Below are positions 1 to 11,538 of a DNA stretch of 64,000 nucleotides, in pieces. The position numbers and the translations under genes are program-made. The stretch lies in NCBI GenBank assembly GCA_020310875.1, contig CM035430.1, forward strand, positions 105,924,376 to 105,988,375, read 5' to 3'. The first letter of the stretch is position 1, and every line of letters begins with the position of its first letter. The stretch is from Ceratopteris richardii. Its lineage: Eukaryota; Streptophyta; Polypodiopsida; Polypodiales; Pteridaceae. The notes beneath the pieces were generated by a model. The model had not been told where the DNA came from. It saw nothing but the letters and a program-made list of their open reading frames with translations, and made no database searches.

Positions 1-2311
1 ATAACCTTCTTTCGATGGTAGTTCAAGGCGAAGATGTCTCTGTCATTGGACGCAAGAGTATGTCAACCTTTTCCATCATCGCCTTCAAGGGTAGTCCCTC
101 AGAAACAGTGGTTCGTCGGATTTGTCCCCTTATGGAACTCAGCTATCAGATCAGCCCTGAAGAGTCCTTCTCCTTGCTGCCTTCTTCTACCCGCAGACCT
201 CGGGGTTCTCCTTCTTCCTCTACTTCGAGCTAACAGTACAGAAAAATCACGAGCCCTAGAATGCTCTCTCCAGAACAAGCCCACCTCCCCCTTCTCCTAT
301 TCTTCCTCGTAGGTAGAGCAAAAACCAAAAGCATTGCTCTACCAAAACAGCCGTCCCCTCCCTTCCTTGATCAAGCGCAGCAACAAAAACCCTCCTTACA
401 ACAACTCACCTCAGAGGCAAACATGCAGCTGCCCTCCTCTTCTCATCGGCACTTGCACTTAGAAAAGCAAGAGAAAGCTCCCCCCCCCCCCCCCCCCCGC
501 ATACACTCCTAACAGCCAATCCCCTCCACAAGCCGAACACCCTCCACCTTTCTCCCCTTTTCTCTGAATACGTGCTCTGCTCCTTCGCTCACCAGAACGG
601 AAGTTATGGACCCCCAAAGATTACGGAGAGAACCTGACATGTGTGCCCTCCCTTCTTTATGGAGAACCTTCCTCCAAACTAAGAGCCAAAAACTGTTAAG
701 CTTTCCCTCCTAAGATGTTGTGGCCTACCTCTGACAGAGGGCCACCAGCTCACTGCCATTTCCCCCTTTTCTGTTTTCTCTTTTTTGACTTCACCATCAC
801 TAGCCAAATTTTGTTTTGAGGCTATGCCAACTTGTCCAGAATTAACAACTGTCGATTCAGACCCCCCAATTCTTGCACAAACAAATAAAGAAGTGGCCAG
901 CCCCCAGATTGTCTCTAACACATAAAATTGAAAAATGATTTTTCCTAAACGCAAAAAGCGCACTATATCCCTTCCTCCTGCAGTCGAAAATTTTCATGCC
1001 TCCCATGAACGCCGTAAAATATCTAATCCAAATGCATCTTCATACAACCCAACAAGGTCATGAATTCTAGACATGAGCACATATGCAGCACTATTCATGG
1101 GCTCAAGAGTGACAACCCTTTCAAAGCATCACCTCCCAAGGGTGCTACATGCTTTTATTATAGAGGCAAAAATTGCTGCATCTGGGCAACTCCTTCAAGC
1201 TGCATCTCCTCAAAGCGAAGAAGCAGCTCCTCATTGGTGCCATACTTACTATATGCATTAATGAGAGATGTTCCATGAAAAAGCATCTCAGACAACTATT
1301 TTGTTGAAAACTGTAGTTGCTTCTGCAATCATTCCACATTTTGCATACATGTCTACCACACTATTTGCGATGATCCTTCCCCTATCATAACCTCTGACAA
1401 TGATCTCATGACACACCTCAAAGCTTTTTTCTCTTACTTGTAATAAGCCATAGGATTTCACTACGGACACAAAGGTTACTTCATTTGGAGATAATCTCTA
1501 ATCCTCCATTCTTCTAAAGAAATCTAATGCATCTTCAGCAGGGCCATGCTCAGTATAGGCTGCAATTAAAGAACTCCATGAAACAGTGTTATGTGATACC
1601 ATCATTTCAAAAATTCTTTTAGCATCGATGAGTAGCCCACATTTAGCATAGATGTCAACCAAAGAGCTTCCCACAAAGAGATCCATATCCAATCCTCTTT
1701 GGACAATGCAATCATTTATCTCTTGACCAATTTGCAAGTTTTTGAGTTGAGTGCAAGCTTTCAGTAACGTGACAAGTGTGTGTTTGCTTGGATGCAACCC
1801 AATTTCACACATTTTCTCGTATAAATTTATAGCATTGTGAGCTTCTCCAGACTGCACAAACCCTAACATAACAGATGTCCATGTAACAACATCCCGGTGT
1901 GGAAGCTTGTCAAACACCTTGTATGCCTTTTCTAGCATCCCCCATTTCCCATTGCCCAATCAAAACCAATATCCAGGGGGCATAAAAGCCATGAGCTGAA
2001 AGGTCCATTCGCTCTAGGTGGCAAGCATTCGCAAGCTGAGTAAATGATATTGATGAATGCCTCTCTCTAACAGGCTGCATGTGAGCTTTGATCTGCTCAA
2101 AACAAGTGATTGCATCCTAAACATGCTCATAACTACCATAGCCCGAAATCCAAACCTTGAGAGCATTCCTCTCTGACCAAGAAGTTGTCATGTAGTTGCA
2201 AATACCTCTCGTCAACCATTTGATCAATTCTTCAAGTACGTGCAATCAAACAAATTCCCCTGCCAAATAGAAACATGTTAGTGCATAAAAACCAACCATT
2301 TCATGAGCTAA
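1..2311. repeat. Segmental duplication, copy A
   Basis: This segment reappears in the same orientation at 9233-11538 with scattered substitutions and few indels. Both copies carry the same minus-strand PPR pseudogene and the same downstream sequence. Copy A begins at or before the window edge, so its left limit is unknown. The copies part after the shared ATGAGCTAACA near 2311 and 11538; beyond that copy A runs into AT-rich spacer and copy B into a truncated copia element. A poly-C run differs sharply, 19 C at 480-498 against 12 C at 9712-9723. In positions 1-960 I see no convincing gene; the open frames there are short and proline/serine-rich and lack domain motifs. Confidence 0.85.
994..2191 (-). 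pseudogene. PPR (pentatricopeptide repeat) protein pseudogene, copy A
   Basis: PPR proteins bind organellar RNA, one repeat per base, and act in editing, splicing or stability in plastids and mitochondria. Read from 2191 downwards, the frame begins with a damaged repeat (a WISGYGSYEHV-like segment). An open stretch of 153 codons follows at 1959-1498, with clear PLS-type repeats such as DVVTWTSVMLGFVQSG, FVGSSLVDIYAKCGLL and TVSWSSLIAAYTEHG. A third part at 1470-1288 contains SVVDMYAKCGMIAEA. The last part contains AAYVLMSRIHDLVG, which resembles the E motif that follows PLS repeats. Stops and frame breaks separate these pieces. At 1498-1500 copy A has TAG where copy B has CAG. No start methionine with a targeting peptide is visible, so this is a fragment of a longer gene. 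Family assignment is firm; function is lost. Confidence 0.85.
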
Positions 2312-3080
2312 CATACTCCCCTTTTCTTATTTGTGAAGTCGTCCTCGACGAGCCACTCCATGCTGCAATATGATCCAAACAGCCATGAGAATGTCAGTGT
2401 ACAACTTGTTTGCATACCTCTTTCATCGAGCAATCACTCCCACTGGACCTCTACTCATTGAAACTATTAGTGCTCCAAAAAAAATCACTCATGAATACAT
2501 ACAAATCATTCACTTACAAAATGATTTAAGAACACACATATATGCAACTCCATTTCCAACATGCACCAAATTTCTCATGCATTCCACTATGAAAATAGTC
2601 TCAATGAAAGTAACACATTCATACCTTTCCATGTCTCACACATACAACTATCATTGCGAGAAAATAGAAACGAAAATACCAAAATAAACAACGACAACTG
2701 AAATGAATCCAACAGGAGATGCAAAATACCCAAAATGCATACCCCTTTATTGATCCTACTATTCGATATGTACACATATTCAATGACTAGACACTCCCTA
2801 AGAATCCCCATCGTCGTCCTACAAAAGCCATCGAGACCCGAGTACAAGTCAAGACCTACATAAAAACCCTGGAGTGTCCCACACACTGGAAAACTCTTGG
2901 ATAGAGTACACAAGTTATAAAGCAAGACCGTTGCATTACCTCGCTAAAGGTCTCATCCATAAGTACATATACAGTATCCGTGCCTTTGAGAATGTTGATT
3001 CAGAGTGAACTGATATGTCGCAAGCCACCACATACCAATTACACAAGCAAATAACATTCCCTTCCAGGTGATCATCACCC
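2312..3080. other. AT-rich spacer without a recognisable gene
   Basis: Nothing supportable as a gene. Two overlapping short frames, 2370-2687 on plus and 2587-2925 on minus, lack domain motifs and look like chance openings in AT-rich sequence. Confidence 0.5.
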
Positions 3081-3572
3081 TCTCCTCTCTCTCTCTCTCT
3101 CCCCCTCAGGAGTGGGGAATAATTTCATATGTAAATGTTATTTATATTCACACGTTGGCCTACGTTGACATTGGATGTGACTCGTGGCCCCGACCACCCG
3201 GCCAGGTTGATCCCACCCATCTACCAATACAACGCAGTGCACAACACACAACCACATAATGATAACAAATAACATATAAAGCTAGCCCATAAGGAAGCTG
3301 GATGCGGCTCATGGTCATGACTGCCCGACCACGATGGCTCCACCTACCTACCAACCCGTTATGGCACGTAGCTAAGACACCAACATATACATCCCAAGCC
3401 TATGGCGAAACTAGCTGCTGCTCGTGGTCCTAACCACTCGGCTAGGATAAATCCACCCACCTACTAGCCCACCATAGCGCGTTGGTACAATCACAACAAC
3501 ACAATGTTTTTTCTTTTCTTTTTTTTTTTAATATATAAATTAATACCCCAGTCCTGAGAATTAGGGAGAGGA
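3081..3572. repeat. Inverted-repeat-bounded segment with CT microsatellite
   Basis: A CT run at about 3081-3103 is followed by CTCAGGAGTGGGGAATAATT. An imperfect inverted copy lies at about 3529-3572; its reverse complement reads CTCAGGACTGGGGTATTAAT after a CT-rich stretch. The two arms therefore face each other about 400 bp apart. This could be a decayed small DNA transposon or MITE-like element, or a simple inverted duplication. I could not define target-site duplications, so the call rests on the arms alone. Confidence 0.35.
3174..3520. repeat. Three degenerate direct repeats, period about 113-127 bp
   Basis: The segment GTGACTCGTGGCCCCGACCA near 3176 recurs in altered form near 3303 and 3416, each time followed by a CCACCYAYCTACCAA-like stretch. 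Spacing measured at the shared CTC is 127 and then 113 bp. It lies inside the inverted-repeat-bounded segment and has no coding capacity. Confidence 0.5.
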
Positions 3573-3827
3573 AGAAAGGGATGTTCCCCACTTTTCCCAC
3601 ACATGCGTGCAAACATACACACTCTAGCCTTTGACAGATCAAACATCTCTTTACTCCACTCTCTCAATTACAGACACTACATATGTATCATCGATTTGAC
3701 TTTTCACTAGGCAACTACAACCGGCTATGCCTTGGTCCCTCATATACCTATCCTTAGATGATCTAGAATGTGGGTCTCCTGGATGTCTCATATAGCCTCA
3801 CCTCATACTCGCATCCCAACGACTTCC

Positions 3828-4370
3828 CTAGGGCGAGTCAGGCTCAACTTCAAGAGCTCCGTCATCGCTTCCTATCGTCAAAATATCCGCCCAAGACCAA
3901 TAGATATTATTTACCTCATTAGGCAATTCCATCGAGTTGTCATAGTAGAAGTACTGATCCTTGGCATATCTAGCCCAACTAAGTAGATACGCCTCGAATT
4001 GGGGAAATGGAAAGTCGATGTCCATACCTTGATTCCAAAAGCGTACAAGCCAGTGTGCCTCCTCCACGTCATAGTTTGTCTACAAGCTCTCAACCGATAT
4101 CTCCATGCTTTCTAACGCTTGATCTGAAAAATATATGACAAGGTCGAACATAGTGCTCTGGTATACTTGATCAGCTATCGGTCGCCTAATCCTCAGTGAT
4201 CCTATACAGTAACACACTTGTTTTACCAGTTTCTGCAATTCCTTTAAACAGAAGGTAAATTGAATGAAAAAGTAGAGAAAGGCCTTATCGCTTCGTTCTC
4301 GTATCCAACCACACATCTCTCGTAAGAGCACCCAAATCACGCAAAAAAGGTTCATCATCCAACGGCTCAC
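3828..4370 (-). pseudogene. Unrecognised ORF relic, possibly a retroelement accessory ORF
   Basis: On the minus strand 4370-4080 and 4067-3828 share one frame and are separated by a single TAG at 4080-4082, giving roughly 180 codons. The second part contains EEAHWLVRFWNQGMDIDFPF and a stretch rich in aromatic and acidic residues. The upstream end appears frameshifted near 4300, because a more protein-like reading continues in another frame. I do not recognise a family. It lies downstream of the minus-strand gag-protease relic and in the same direction, so it may be part of that retroelement, but this is only inferred from position. It could also be an unrelated gene fragment. Confidence 0.3.
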
Positions 4371-4454
4371 TCAAAGTCTTGTCCATGCACTTTCACCTAT
4401 CGATCCTTGTACGTTCTGCTCGCTATCCTGACATCTAATCCAATCAAACTTCCT

Positions 4455-5830
4455 TCAAATAACTCTGGTGGCATGCTTAGCATGAGCCAATCCTAACTTT
4501 TTTAGGCCGTCGTCATTCCTACATGTATTCTTTGCATGAAGCACTTTACTCACTGTACTCTTTTTTGTCGCATTTCCTAATGCAGGTTCTCTCTCCAATC
4601 TTTCACGTCTGAAAATTGTCTCTTCACCACCATCTTGGTTCTCCCTATCTCTTCCTTTTAAGAGGTTCTCCTTTCGGTCAACTAATTCCTTACTAGAACT
4701 GTTGCAATCCACACACCACTTTTCTCTCCCAGATCTACCTTTGCCCTCCTGCTCTCCTTTGCATGTACCCTTGCTCATGGCATCATGTACGCTCCTGGTA
4801 CTAGACAACAGCTTACTGTCTTGGTTCCTTGTAAACTTTTGATGATATCCTTGATTACGAGTTCCAAAAGAGCATTTCCCATTCTTCGAAGAGTTTTTCC
4901 TCCTTGCATGAGGATCCACCACCTGGCTCATTTTCTTCTCCTTCTCCACTGGGTTGATGTGCATTGTATAGCACTCAGCCTCGCCTGTACTTGCCAACCA
5001 TCCTAGCAGTTTCTGATCGGAATCGTCTTTATAGAGCAACGGATTTTGATATTCTCCTAGCTTCCTGTCTTGATTCTTGGAGAGCTACAAGTTGAACCCG
5101 TCTTGAAGCAGATTCTTGTAGGTGTCTGTGTTCAAAGAAAACCTAGCTCGTGCCATCTCTTGCCTTCCTTTCTCCTTTGCTTTCTTTTCCATCTCATCGA
5201 CTATTATTGTCTTCTTCTTGTCGGTCGAGTTTGGAGATACTTGGATTTGAATCCGATCAGACTTTCGCCCTATAGAAATGAAACTTGTGTGCCAGTCATG
5301 CACACAATTGGCTTGCATAAGCCATGGCCGTCCGAGTAGGATCGAGAAAGTGGCCTCTGAGGTCCTTGGTCTTACTATCAAATAATCAACTTTAAATTCT
5401 AGACCCCCCACAATTGTGCTTACATTCTTCAAAAGACCCGCAGGCTTCACTTGTGTTTGATCTGCCATCCTCAAGGACATTAGAGTTTCTTCCATGTGGT
5501 TGAGGCCGAAAGCTTTCATCATGTACTCAGTCATTAGGTTAACTGCGGCTCCACTATCTAACTGAGCACCTCAGACTGCATACCCTTTAATCTCGACTGT
5601 CATAGCTGGAGCATTTGAATCAATTTGCATCGTAATACTTTGAATCATTCCTTGGATATCTTTATCTTGTCTCTTTTTATCTCGAGCTTTCCTCGGCTTC
5701 TTAATATATTTGTTGTAGAATTGTTTCCTATATGCAGGTGAACATTTCAGCAATGTGCCAATGTCCAACGTGACTTCCGTGTCAGCCAACAGTTTTACGA
5801 TGTCAACTTCTTCCAAACTTTGTCTTTCCT
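4455..5830 (-). pseudogene. Ty3/gypsy protease region and downstream basic segment, relic
   Basis: This continues the gag relic at 7657-5833. Around 5571-5534 the frame reads QLDSGAAVNLM, the aspartic protease active site DSGA. It is followed at 5534-5085 by a retropepsin-like body with flap-like residues and ILLGRPWLMQA, the conserved hydrophobic-G motif near the protease C-terminus. A TGA lies seven codons upstream of the catalytic Asp, between otherwise in-frame segments (5816-5571 and 5534-5085). The minus-strand part 5039-4455 is Lys/Arg/Glu-rich and lacks reverse transcriptase motifs. I found no RT, RNase H or integrase after it, so pol is deleted or was never present in this copy. The protein would have cleaved the gag precursor. 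Confidence 0.75.
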
Positions 5831-5832
5831 TC

Positions 5833-7657
5833 CTACACTTTGGAGCCCTTAATCTTTTCAGGGAATGGTGCTATGCCTAGCACAAACTCCTTGGTCACTA
5901 GTGGAAGGACCTCAACTTCTTCCCCATCCTCAAACTCTTGCTGTTCAGCAAATCCTCCAACTTGGTCTTCTACCTCTCCATGTTCGGGTATCTTCTCCTG
6001 GCTAGCTTTTTCGCTTTCACCTTTTGGATTTTTCTTCAAATACTCTTGAGTTCTTGTGACTACCGCCACAGTTTGATCTTTGTGCGCCTTCTTGGCCTGG
6101 TAAGCATCCACAAAGTGCATTGATGAGCTAGATCCTGCTTGAGGGTTCGGTGTCCTAAACACCACTTCGATCGTAGGAACATGCTCTTGAGCTCTTGGTG
6201 TGGAATGCATCTGAGTCTCAACATAATTTGAGGACCCTACTGGCCCCTTATCCTTGCCAATGGAAGCTCTTCGTTTTGGACAGTCTTCATCAAAGTGGCC
6301 CTCTCCACTACAGTACCTACATAGCGGGGTATAATCAACTAGTTTCTTTTCGTTTGGACATCTAGATTGAGTATGGCCAAAGCCGTGGCATCTCCAACAC
6401 TGGATTGGACTATCTCTTCTTTGATCATGTGCGGCTCCTCTCGGATAGTCTCCTCCCTAGCCCTGAGCACCATATCCATAAGTTTGTCTGTTTTCCCAAT
6501 GAGATGTAGGTGGGACACTTTGAGCAGGCAATCCCGTGTAGGACCTTTCTCTTGTATCTCCCGATTTCATGGTCCGCTCTTCATAGGCCCTCTTGTTGTA
6601 ACATCGGTCTTCGGTGTGATTTGTCCTTCCACAAAAAGTGCAACACATTCTAGGTGGTGATCTATCTGTGAATACTCTCAAGACTGTAGGGCATTCTGAA
6701 GCCAGATGGCCATAACCATGGCACTTTCCACACCATGTATTCGATCTAAACACTTGATTGGGGTTTGTAGTTACCTCTTGTTTCACTATGTATGCTTCTT
6801 GGGTCATTGTGGCAGCTTTTATAGCTTGTGTGACCAACTCCAATATTCGTTCTTCAGTCAGCGCACGCTTCACCTCGCCTGGCGTGCTAGTGGCAGCTAC
6901 AAAAGCTGGGGTCGTAAATGTGGGACTTCCTTGGCAAGGATCTTTTATCGGTATGTTTCCTGTGCCTCCCATTGGCTCGTATAAGAGCTCAATATTCCTT
7001 TTTTGACATAATTGTACTTCCTCCCAAAGCCTTGCTTGTTCCTTAGCATCTATTAAAGTTGCCGGTCTTGTCAGGCTGATATGTTGTTGCGCCGTAGGAT
7101 CTCTCAATCCGGCGATGAATCTTCTCTTCAATGTCTCATCGTTCGGGGCATTCGTGCCCATCTTTCTTACCAAGGTTTCCATTCTCTGAATGTAGTTATC
7201 AATGCTCTCATTGACTCCCTATCGCAGATAATCCATCTGTTGGGCCAATCTATCTTGGAAGCCTTGTCGTCGAAACTTTGCTAAGAAGGCTTCCTTGAGC
7301 ATTTGATAGGTGCCACGCTCTTGTGGTGTCGAATTCCCATACCAGTTGGCTGCCTCATCACGGAGAGTAGCCAGAAAAATCTTCAATCTTTGACCCCCGT
7401 CAACTACCTCATTGGCCTCGCAAGTAACTTCAATAGTTGGATAAAACTATCTGGATCCTCGTTCCAAGCACCTGAGAATTTGTTTGATTCGCGACTCTCC
7501 TACGGGAGTACACGTTTTTGGCAGATTTCTTTGAGCTAGTCGAGGTCGACTCACCTTGCGACTCCCACCTCTTCCTTTCTCTTTCAAGGGCTCTTCTCTG
7601 AGCGTGTTCCTCTCTTTGCATTTGCGTTCCTCCTGAGGATGAGCTCCCCTCGCTCAT
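5833..7657 (-). pseudogene. Ty3/gypsy gag polyprotein relic with four zinc knuckles
   Basis: Gag forms the virus-like particle and packages element RNA. The start at 7657 (MSEGSSSSGGTQ) follows the primer-site relic at 7760-7743. An Arg/Glu-rich helical N-terminus is followed near 7420-7190 by a retrotransposon capsid segment (LRDEAANWYG, then FLAKFRRQGFQDRL) and by LKRRFIAGLRDPTAQQ. Four zinc knuckles of the canonical CX2CX4HX4C type follow: CGKCHGYGHLASEC, CTFCGRTNHTEDRC, CWRCHGFGHTQSRC and CRYCSGEGHFDEDC. The reading changes frame between 7430 and 7182 and again near 5830, so it is inactive. It differs in sequence and knuckle spacing from the G1/G2 family, so it belongs to another gypsy lineage. 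Confidence 0.8.
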
Positions 7658-7742
7658 GTACTAGATCTGGAGTCCGCAAGCTCGGCCAACATGTGGCGCT
7701 AGGTGAACGTATGGCACTCTCTTATAGAGACGTGCCAAGCTT

Positions 7743-7760
7743 TTCCCGGCAAACGCACCA
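7743..7760 (-). promoter_or_regulatory. Degenerate tRNA-Asp primer binding site of the minus-strand gypsy relic
   Basis: On the minus strand TGGTGCGTTTGCCGGGAA matches the complement of the plant tRNA-Asp(GUC) 3' end at about 14 of 18 positions. It sits 86 bp upstream of the gag start and directly after an ...AAAACA that may end the LTR at 7764. This is where reverse transcription would have started. Confidence 0.5.
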
Positions 7761-8547
7761 AAATGTTTTGGGTCCTAAACCCTCTGGAAAATACTTATAT
7801 GCAATTAGATTTTGCCCAATTTCCTTGCACTCGGTCACCTTTGTTTAACCAAAGTCCACGATTGTGTCTTGGAGTTATAACTCCTCATTCTCACATGTTG
7901 TCTCCTCATCCTTCCTTTGTTCCTTTCTTCTCTTTCTCTCTCACCCTCCCCTATACACACATATTCTCATACCAAGAGCATTATGCACTTCATGGAAATG
8001 GAGCACAGCAACATTTTCATTGGTTTCCTTATGCCTCTCACATCAGCATAAAACCCAGTAGAAGTTCGCTAAAGCTCTAATTCTAGCTTTTATTTTGCAT
8101 TATTTTACTGCAATTGGCATTGTCCTTGAGAATATTGATGTCTTAGGCGATGTTGATAAGAAGCGGTTACTGTAAATGCACGAGTTTGAAATTAAGTATT
8201 TCTCTAACAAATTTACAAATCACATCATTAACTTCTCAACAATGAAATTCTGATGGCTGCACAAAAGAAGAGAATTCTCCAGCCTATACAGCCTGCACTA
8301 GAGGTCTCACGGAACTTTCAAAGAAATAACTCATACATCTTCCATCATTGCATGGGGTTCTAGTTATTTCCACCTTTATATGTTTTGTTTGTCCCTAGAA
8401 TCGAACTCATCATCTTAAGTATCATGAATCAAAGCACAGTCATTCCACTTCTAATTCAACCTAAACTCCTCGTTTCTTCTCCCACTTGAACACTCATGCC
8501 ATAGAAAATGTAAGCCACAGGCAACGAGTAGCGCAACACCAAAAAAT
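7761..8547. other. Possible 5' LTR of the minus-strand gypsy relic, otherwise empty
   Basis: If the primer-site call is right, the 5' LTR of the relic occupies this side, its 3' end being the TG at 7764 on the plus strand. I could not find the matching 3' LTR in 2312-4455, nor the outer LTR boundary. Short open frames here have no domain motifs. Confidence 0.3.
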
Positions 8548-8826
8548 TCCTCACATTAGAGTTTTAGCATTTTGTTGCATAAGAATGATAATTCGTTGTG
8601 CTGAATTGCAGAATTCACAAGAATGTAGGGACACATCCTTGAAGAAACAGTATAACTGCACTGTAACCGCACCGATGATGATGTATCCTCACATTAGAGT
8701 TATAGCATTTTGTTGCATAACAATGATAAGTCGTTGTGCTGAATTGCAAAATTCACAGGAATGTAGGGACACATCCTTGAAGAAACAGTATAACTGCACT
8801 GTATAAATGTTTATTGATGATGTATC
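8548..8826. repeat. Two-copy tandem repeat, period 138 bp
   Basis: The unit starting TCCTCACATTAGAGTT at 8548 is repeated from 8686 with a few substitutions; a third start (TGTATCCTAA) appears at 8821 and stops. The copies differ most at their ends, where CCGCACCGATGATG is replaced by ATAAATGTTTATTG. A 106-codon open frame across both copies simply reflects the repeat. The following 8827-9232 holds nothing I recognise. Confidence 0.8.
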
Positions 8827-9232
8827 CTAAATATATACTCAGATGCCGGCAAGAGTGAGCTGATTTTCAACGACAAATACAAAAAGAGGAAGAACATCGT
8901 GTTTGTCTTCAACTATTGTGCCACAAGAAACCACATGCATACCCTGCAGGTTACGGTGATTATATTTGCATCAACTAATTTCTAATATAGTATGATTGAA
9001 TCAACATCTGATCTATTAGTTGCATTCCATGATATGCAATGGGATGTTACTTTCACTCGCTCTCAGGTCGAAAACAAACAACAAAAAAATATAGTGATGT
9101 TTTCAGTGAAGATTGCAGCAAAATAATATGAGATCCATTTAAGCGGCATGAACGCACTGCAGAATGATATGCCACTAATGCTCTACTAGAATGATTGAGA
9201 AATCGGACAAAACCTCTTCTGATATGATGGCA

Positions 9233-11538
9233 TAACCTTCTTCCGATGGTAGGTCAACGTGAAGATGTCTCTGTCATTGGACGCGAGAGTATGTCAAACT
9301 TTTCCATCATCGCCCTCAAGGGTAGTCCCTCAGAAAGAGTGGTTCGTCGGATTTGTCCCCTTATGGTGCTCAGCTATCAGATCAGCCCTAAAGAGTCCTT
9401 CTCCTTGCTGCCTTCTTCTACCCACAGACCTTCGGGTTCTCCTTCTTCCTCTACTTCGAGCTAACAGTACAGAAAAATCAAGAGCCCCAGAATGTTCTCT
9501 CCAGAACAAGCCCACCTCCCCCTTCTCCTGTTCTTCCTCGTGGACAGAGCAAAAACCAAAAGCACTGCTCTACCAAAACAGCCGTCCCCTCCCTTCCTTG
9601 ATCAAAGCGAAGCAACGAAAACCCTCCTTACAACAAAACCCCTGAGAGGAGAACATGCAGCTGCCCTCCTCTTCTCATCGGCACTTGCACTCAGAAAAGC
9701 AAGAGAAAGCTCCCCCCCCCCCCGCATACACTCCGAACAACCAATCCCCTCCACAAGCCGAACACCCTCCACCTTTCTCCCCTTTTCTCTGAATACCTGC
9801 TCTGCTCCTTCGCTCACTAGAACGGAAGTTATGGACTCCCAAAGATTACGGAGAGAACCTGATGTGTGTGCCCTCCCTTCTTTATGGAGAACCTTCCTCC
9901 AAACTAAGAGCCAAAAACTATTACGCTTTCCCTCCTAAGATGTTGTGGCCTGCCTTTGACAAAGGGCCACCAGCTCACTGCCATTTCCCCCTTTTCTGTT
10001 TTCTCTTTTTTGACTTCACCATCACTAGCCAAATTTTGTTTTGAGCCTGTGCAAACTTGTCCAGAATTAACAGCTGTCGATTGAGACCCCCCAATTCTTG
10101 CACAAAAAAATAAAGAAGCGGCCAGCCCCCAGATTGTCTCTAACACATAAAACGAAGAAATGATTTTTCCTAAACCCAAAAAGCGGGCTATATCCCTTCC
10201 TCCTACAGTCGAAAATTTTCATGCCTCCCATGAACGCCGTAAAATCTCTAATCCAATTGCATCTTCATACAACCCAACAAGGTCATGAATTCTAGACATG
10301 AGCACATATGCAGCACTATTCATGGGCTCAAGAGTGACAACCCTTTCAAAGCATCACCTCCCAAGGCTGCTAAACGCTTTTATTACAGAGGCAAAAATTG
10401 CTGCATCTAGGCAACTCCTTCAAGCTGCATCTCCTCAAAGCGAAGAAGCAGCTCCTCATTGGTGCCATACTTACTATATGCATTAATGAGAGCTGTTCCA
10501 TGAAAAAACATCTCAGATAACTATTTTGTTGAAAGCTGCAGTTGCTTCTGCGATCATTCCACATTTTGCATACATGTCTACCACACTATTTGCGATGATC
10601 CTTCCCCTATCATAACCTCTGACAATGATCTCATGACACACCTCAAAAGTTTTTTCTCTTACTTGTAATAAGCCACAGGATTTCACTACGGACACAAAGG
10701 TTACTTCATCTCGAGATAATCTCTGATCCTCCATTCTTCTAAAGCAATCTAAGGCATCTTCAGCAAGGCCATGCTCAGTATACGCTGCAATTAAAGAACT
10801 CCATGATACAGTCTTATGTGATACCATCATTTCAAAAATTCTTTTAGCATCAATGAGTAGCCCACATTTAGCATAGATGTCAACCAAAGAGCTTCCCACA
10901 AAGAGATCCATATCCAATCCTCTTTGGACAATGCAATCATTTATCTCTTGACCAATTCACAAGTTTTTGAGTTGAGTGCAAGCTTTCAGTAATGTGACGA
11001 GTGTGTGTTTGCTTGGATGCAACCCAATTTTGCACATTTTCTCGTATAAATTTATAGCATTGTGAGCTTCTCTAGACTGCACAAACCCTAACATAACAGA
11101 TGTCCATGTAACAACATCCCGCTGTGGAAGCCTGTCAAACACCTTGTAAGCCTTTTCTAGCATCCCCCATTTCCCATTGCCCAATCAAAACCAATATCCG
11201 GGGGGCATAAAAGCCATGAGCTGAAAGGTCCATTCACTCTAGGTGGCAAGCATTCGCAAGCTGAGCAAATGATGTTGATGAATGCCTCTCTCTAACAGGC
11301 TCCGTGTGAGCTTTGATCTGTTCAAAACAAGTGATTGCATCCTAAACATGCTCATAATTACCATAGCCTGAAATCCAAACCTTGACAACGTTCCTCTCTG
11401 ACCAAGAAGTTGTCATGTAGTTGCAAATACCTCTCATCAACCATTTGATCAATTCTTCTCAAGTACCTGCAATCAAACAAATTCCCTGCCAAATAGAAAC
11501 ATGTTAGTGCATAAAAACCAACCATTTCATGAGCTAAC
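9233..11538. repeat. Segmental duplication, copy B
   Basis: Same-orientation copy of 1-2311. Homology ends at about 11538, precisely where sequence matching the copia integrase begins (compare ATTGAAAGCAAAGTCC near 11554 with ATTGAAGGCAAAGTCC near 16448). Either the copia was truncated when the duplication formed, or the duplication ended in a pre-existing copia. Copy B preserves a longer open PPR stretch than copy A. Confidence 0.85.
10219..11416 (-). pseudogene. PPR protein pseudogene, copy B
   Basis: Paralogue of the PPR relic at 994-2191, with exactly the same span of 1,198 bases. Here 10917-10513 is open for 134 codons and joins repeats that are interrupted in copy A, including FVGSSLVDIYAKCGLL, TVSWSSLIAAYTEHG, RDEVTFVSVVKSCG and SVVDMYAKCGMIAEA. 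An upstream part (11184-10957) contains DVVTWTSVMLGFVQS. An out-of-frame gap around 10957-10917 and stops near both ends show that it is not functional. The C-terminal E-like segment (AAYVLMSRIHDLV) is also present. The ancestral gene was probably a PLS-class PPR with an E domain, a class whose members usually act in organelle C-to-U editing; the edited site cannot be predicted from this fragment. Confidence 0.85.

Noticed and set aside
1..960. Protein-coding gene in the left part of the duplication
   Set aside because: Several overlapping frames exist on both strands in both copies, but they are short, rich in Ser/Pro/Leu, interrupted differently and show no domain.
8486..8806. 106-codon frame as a repeat protein
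   Set aside because: It is explained by the 138 bp tandem DNA repeat; there is no domain and no further support.
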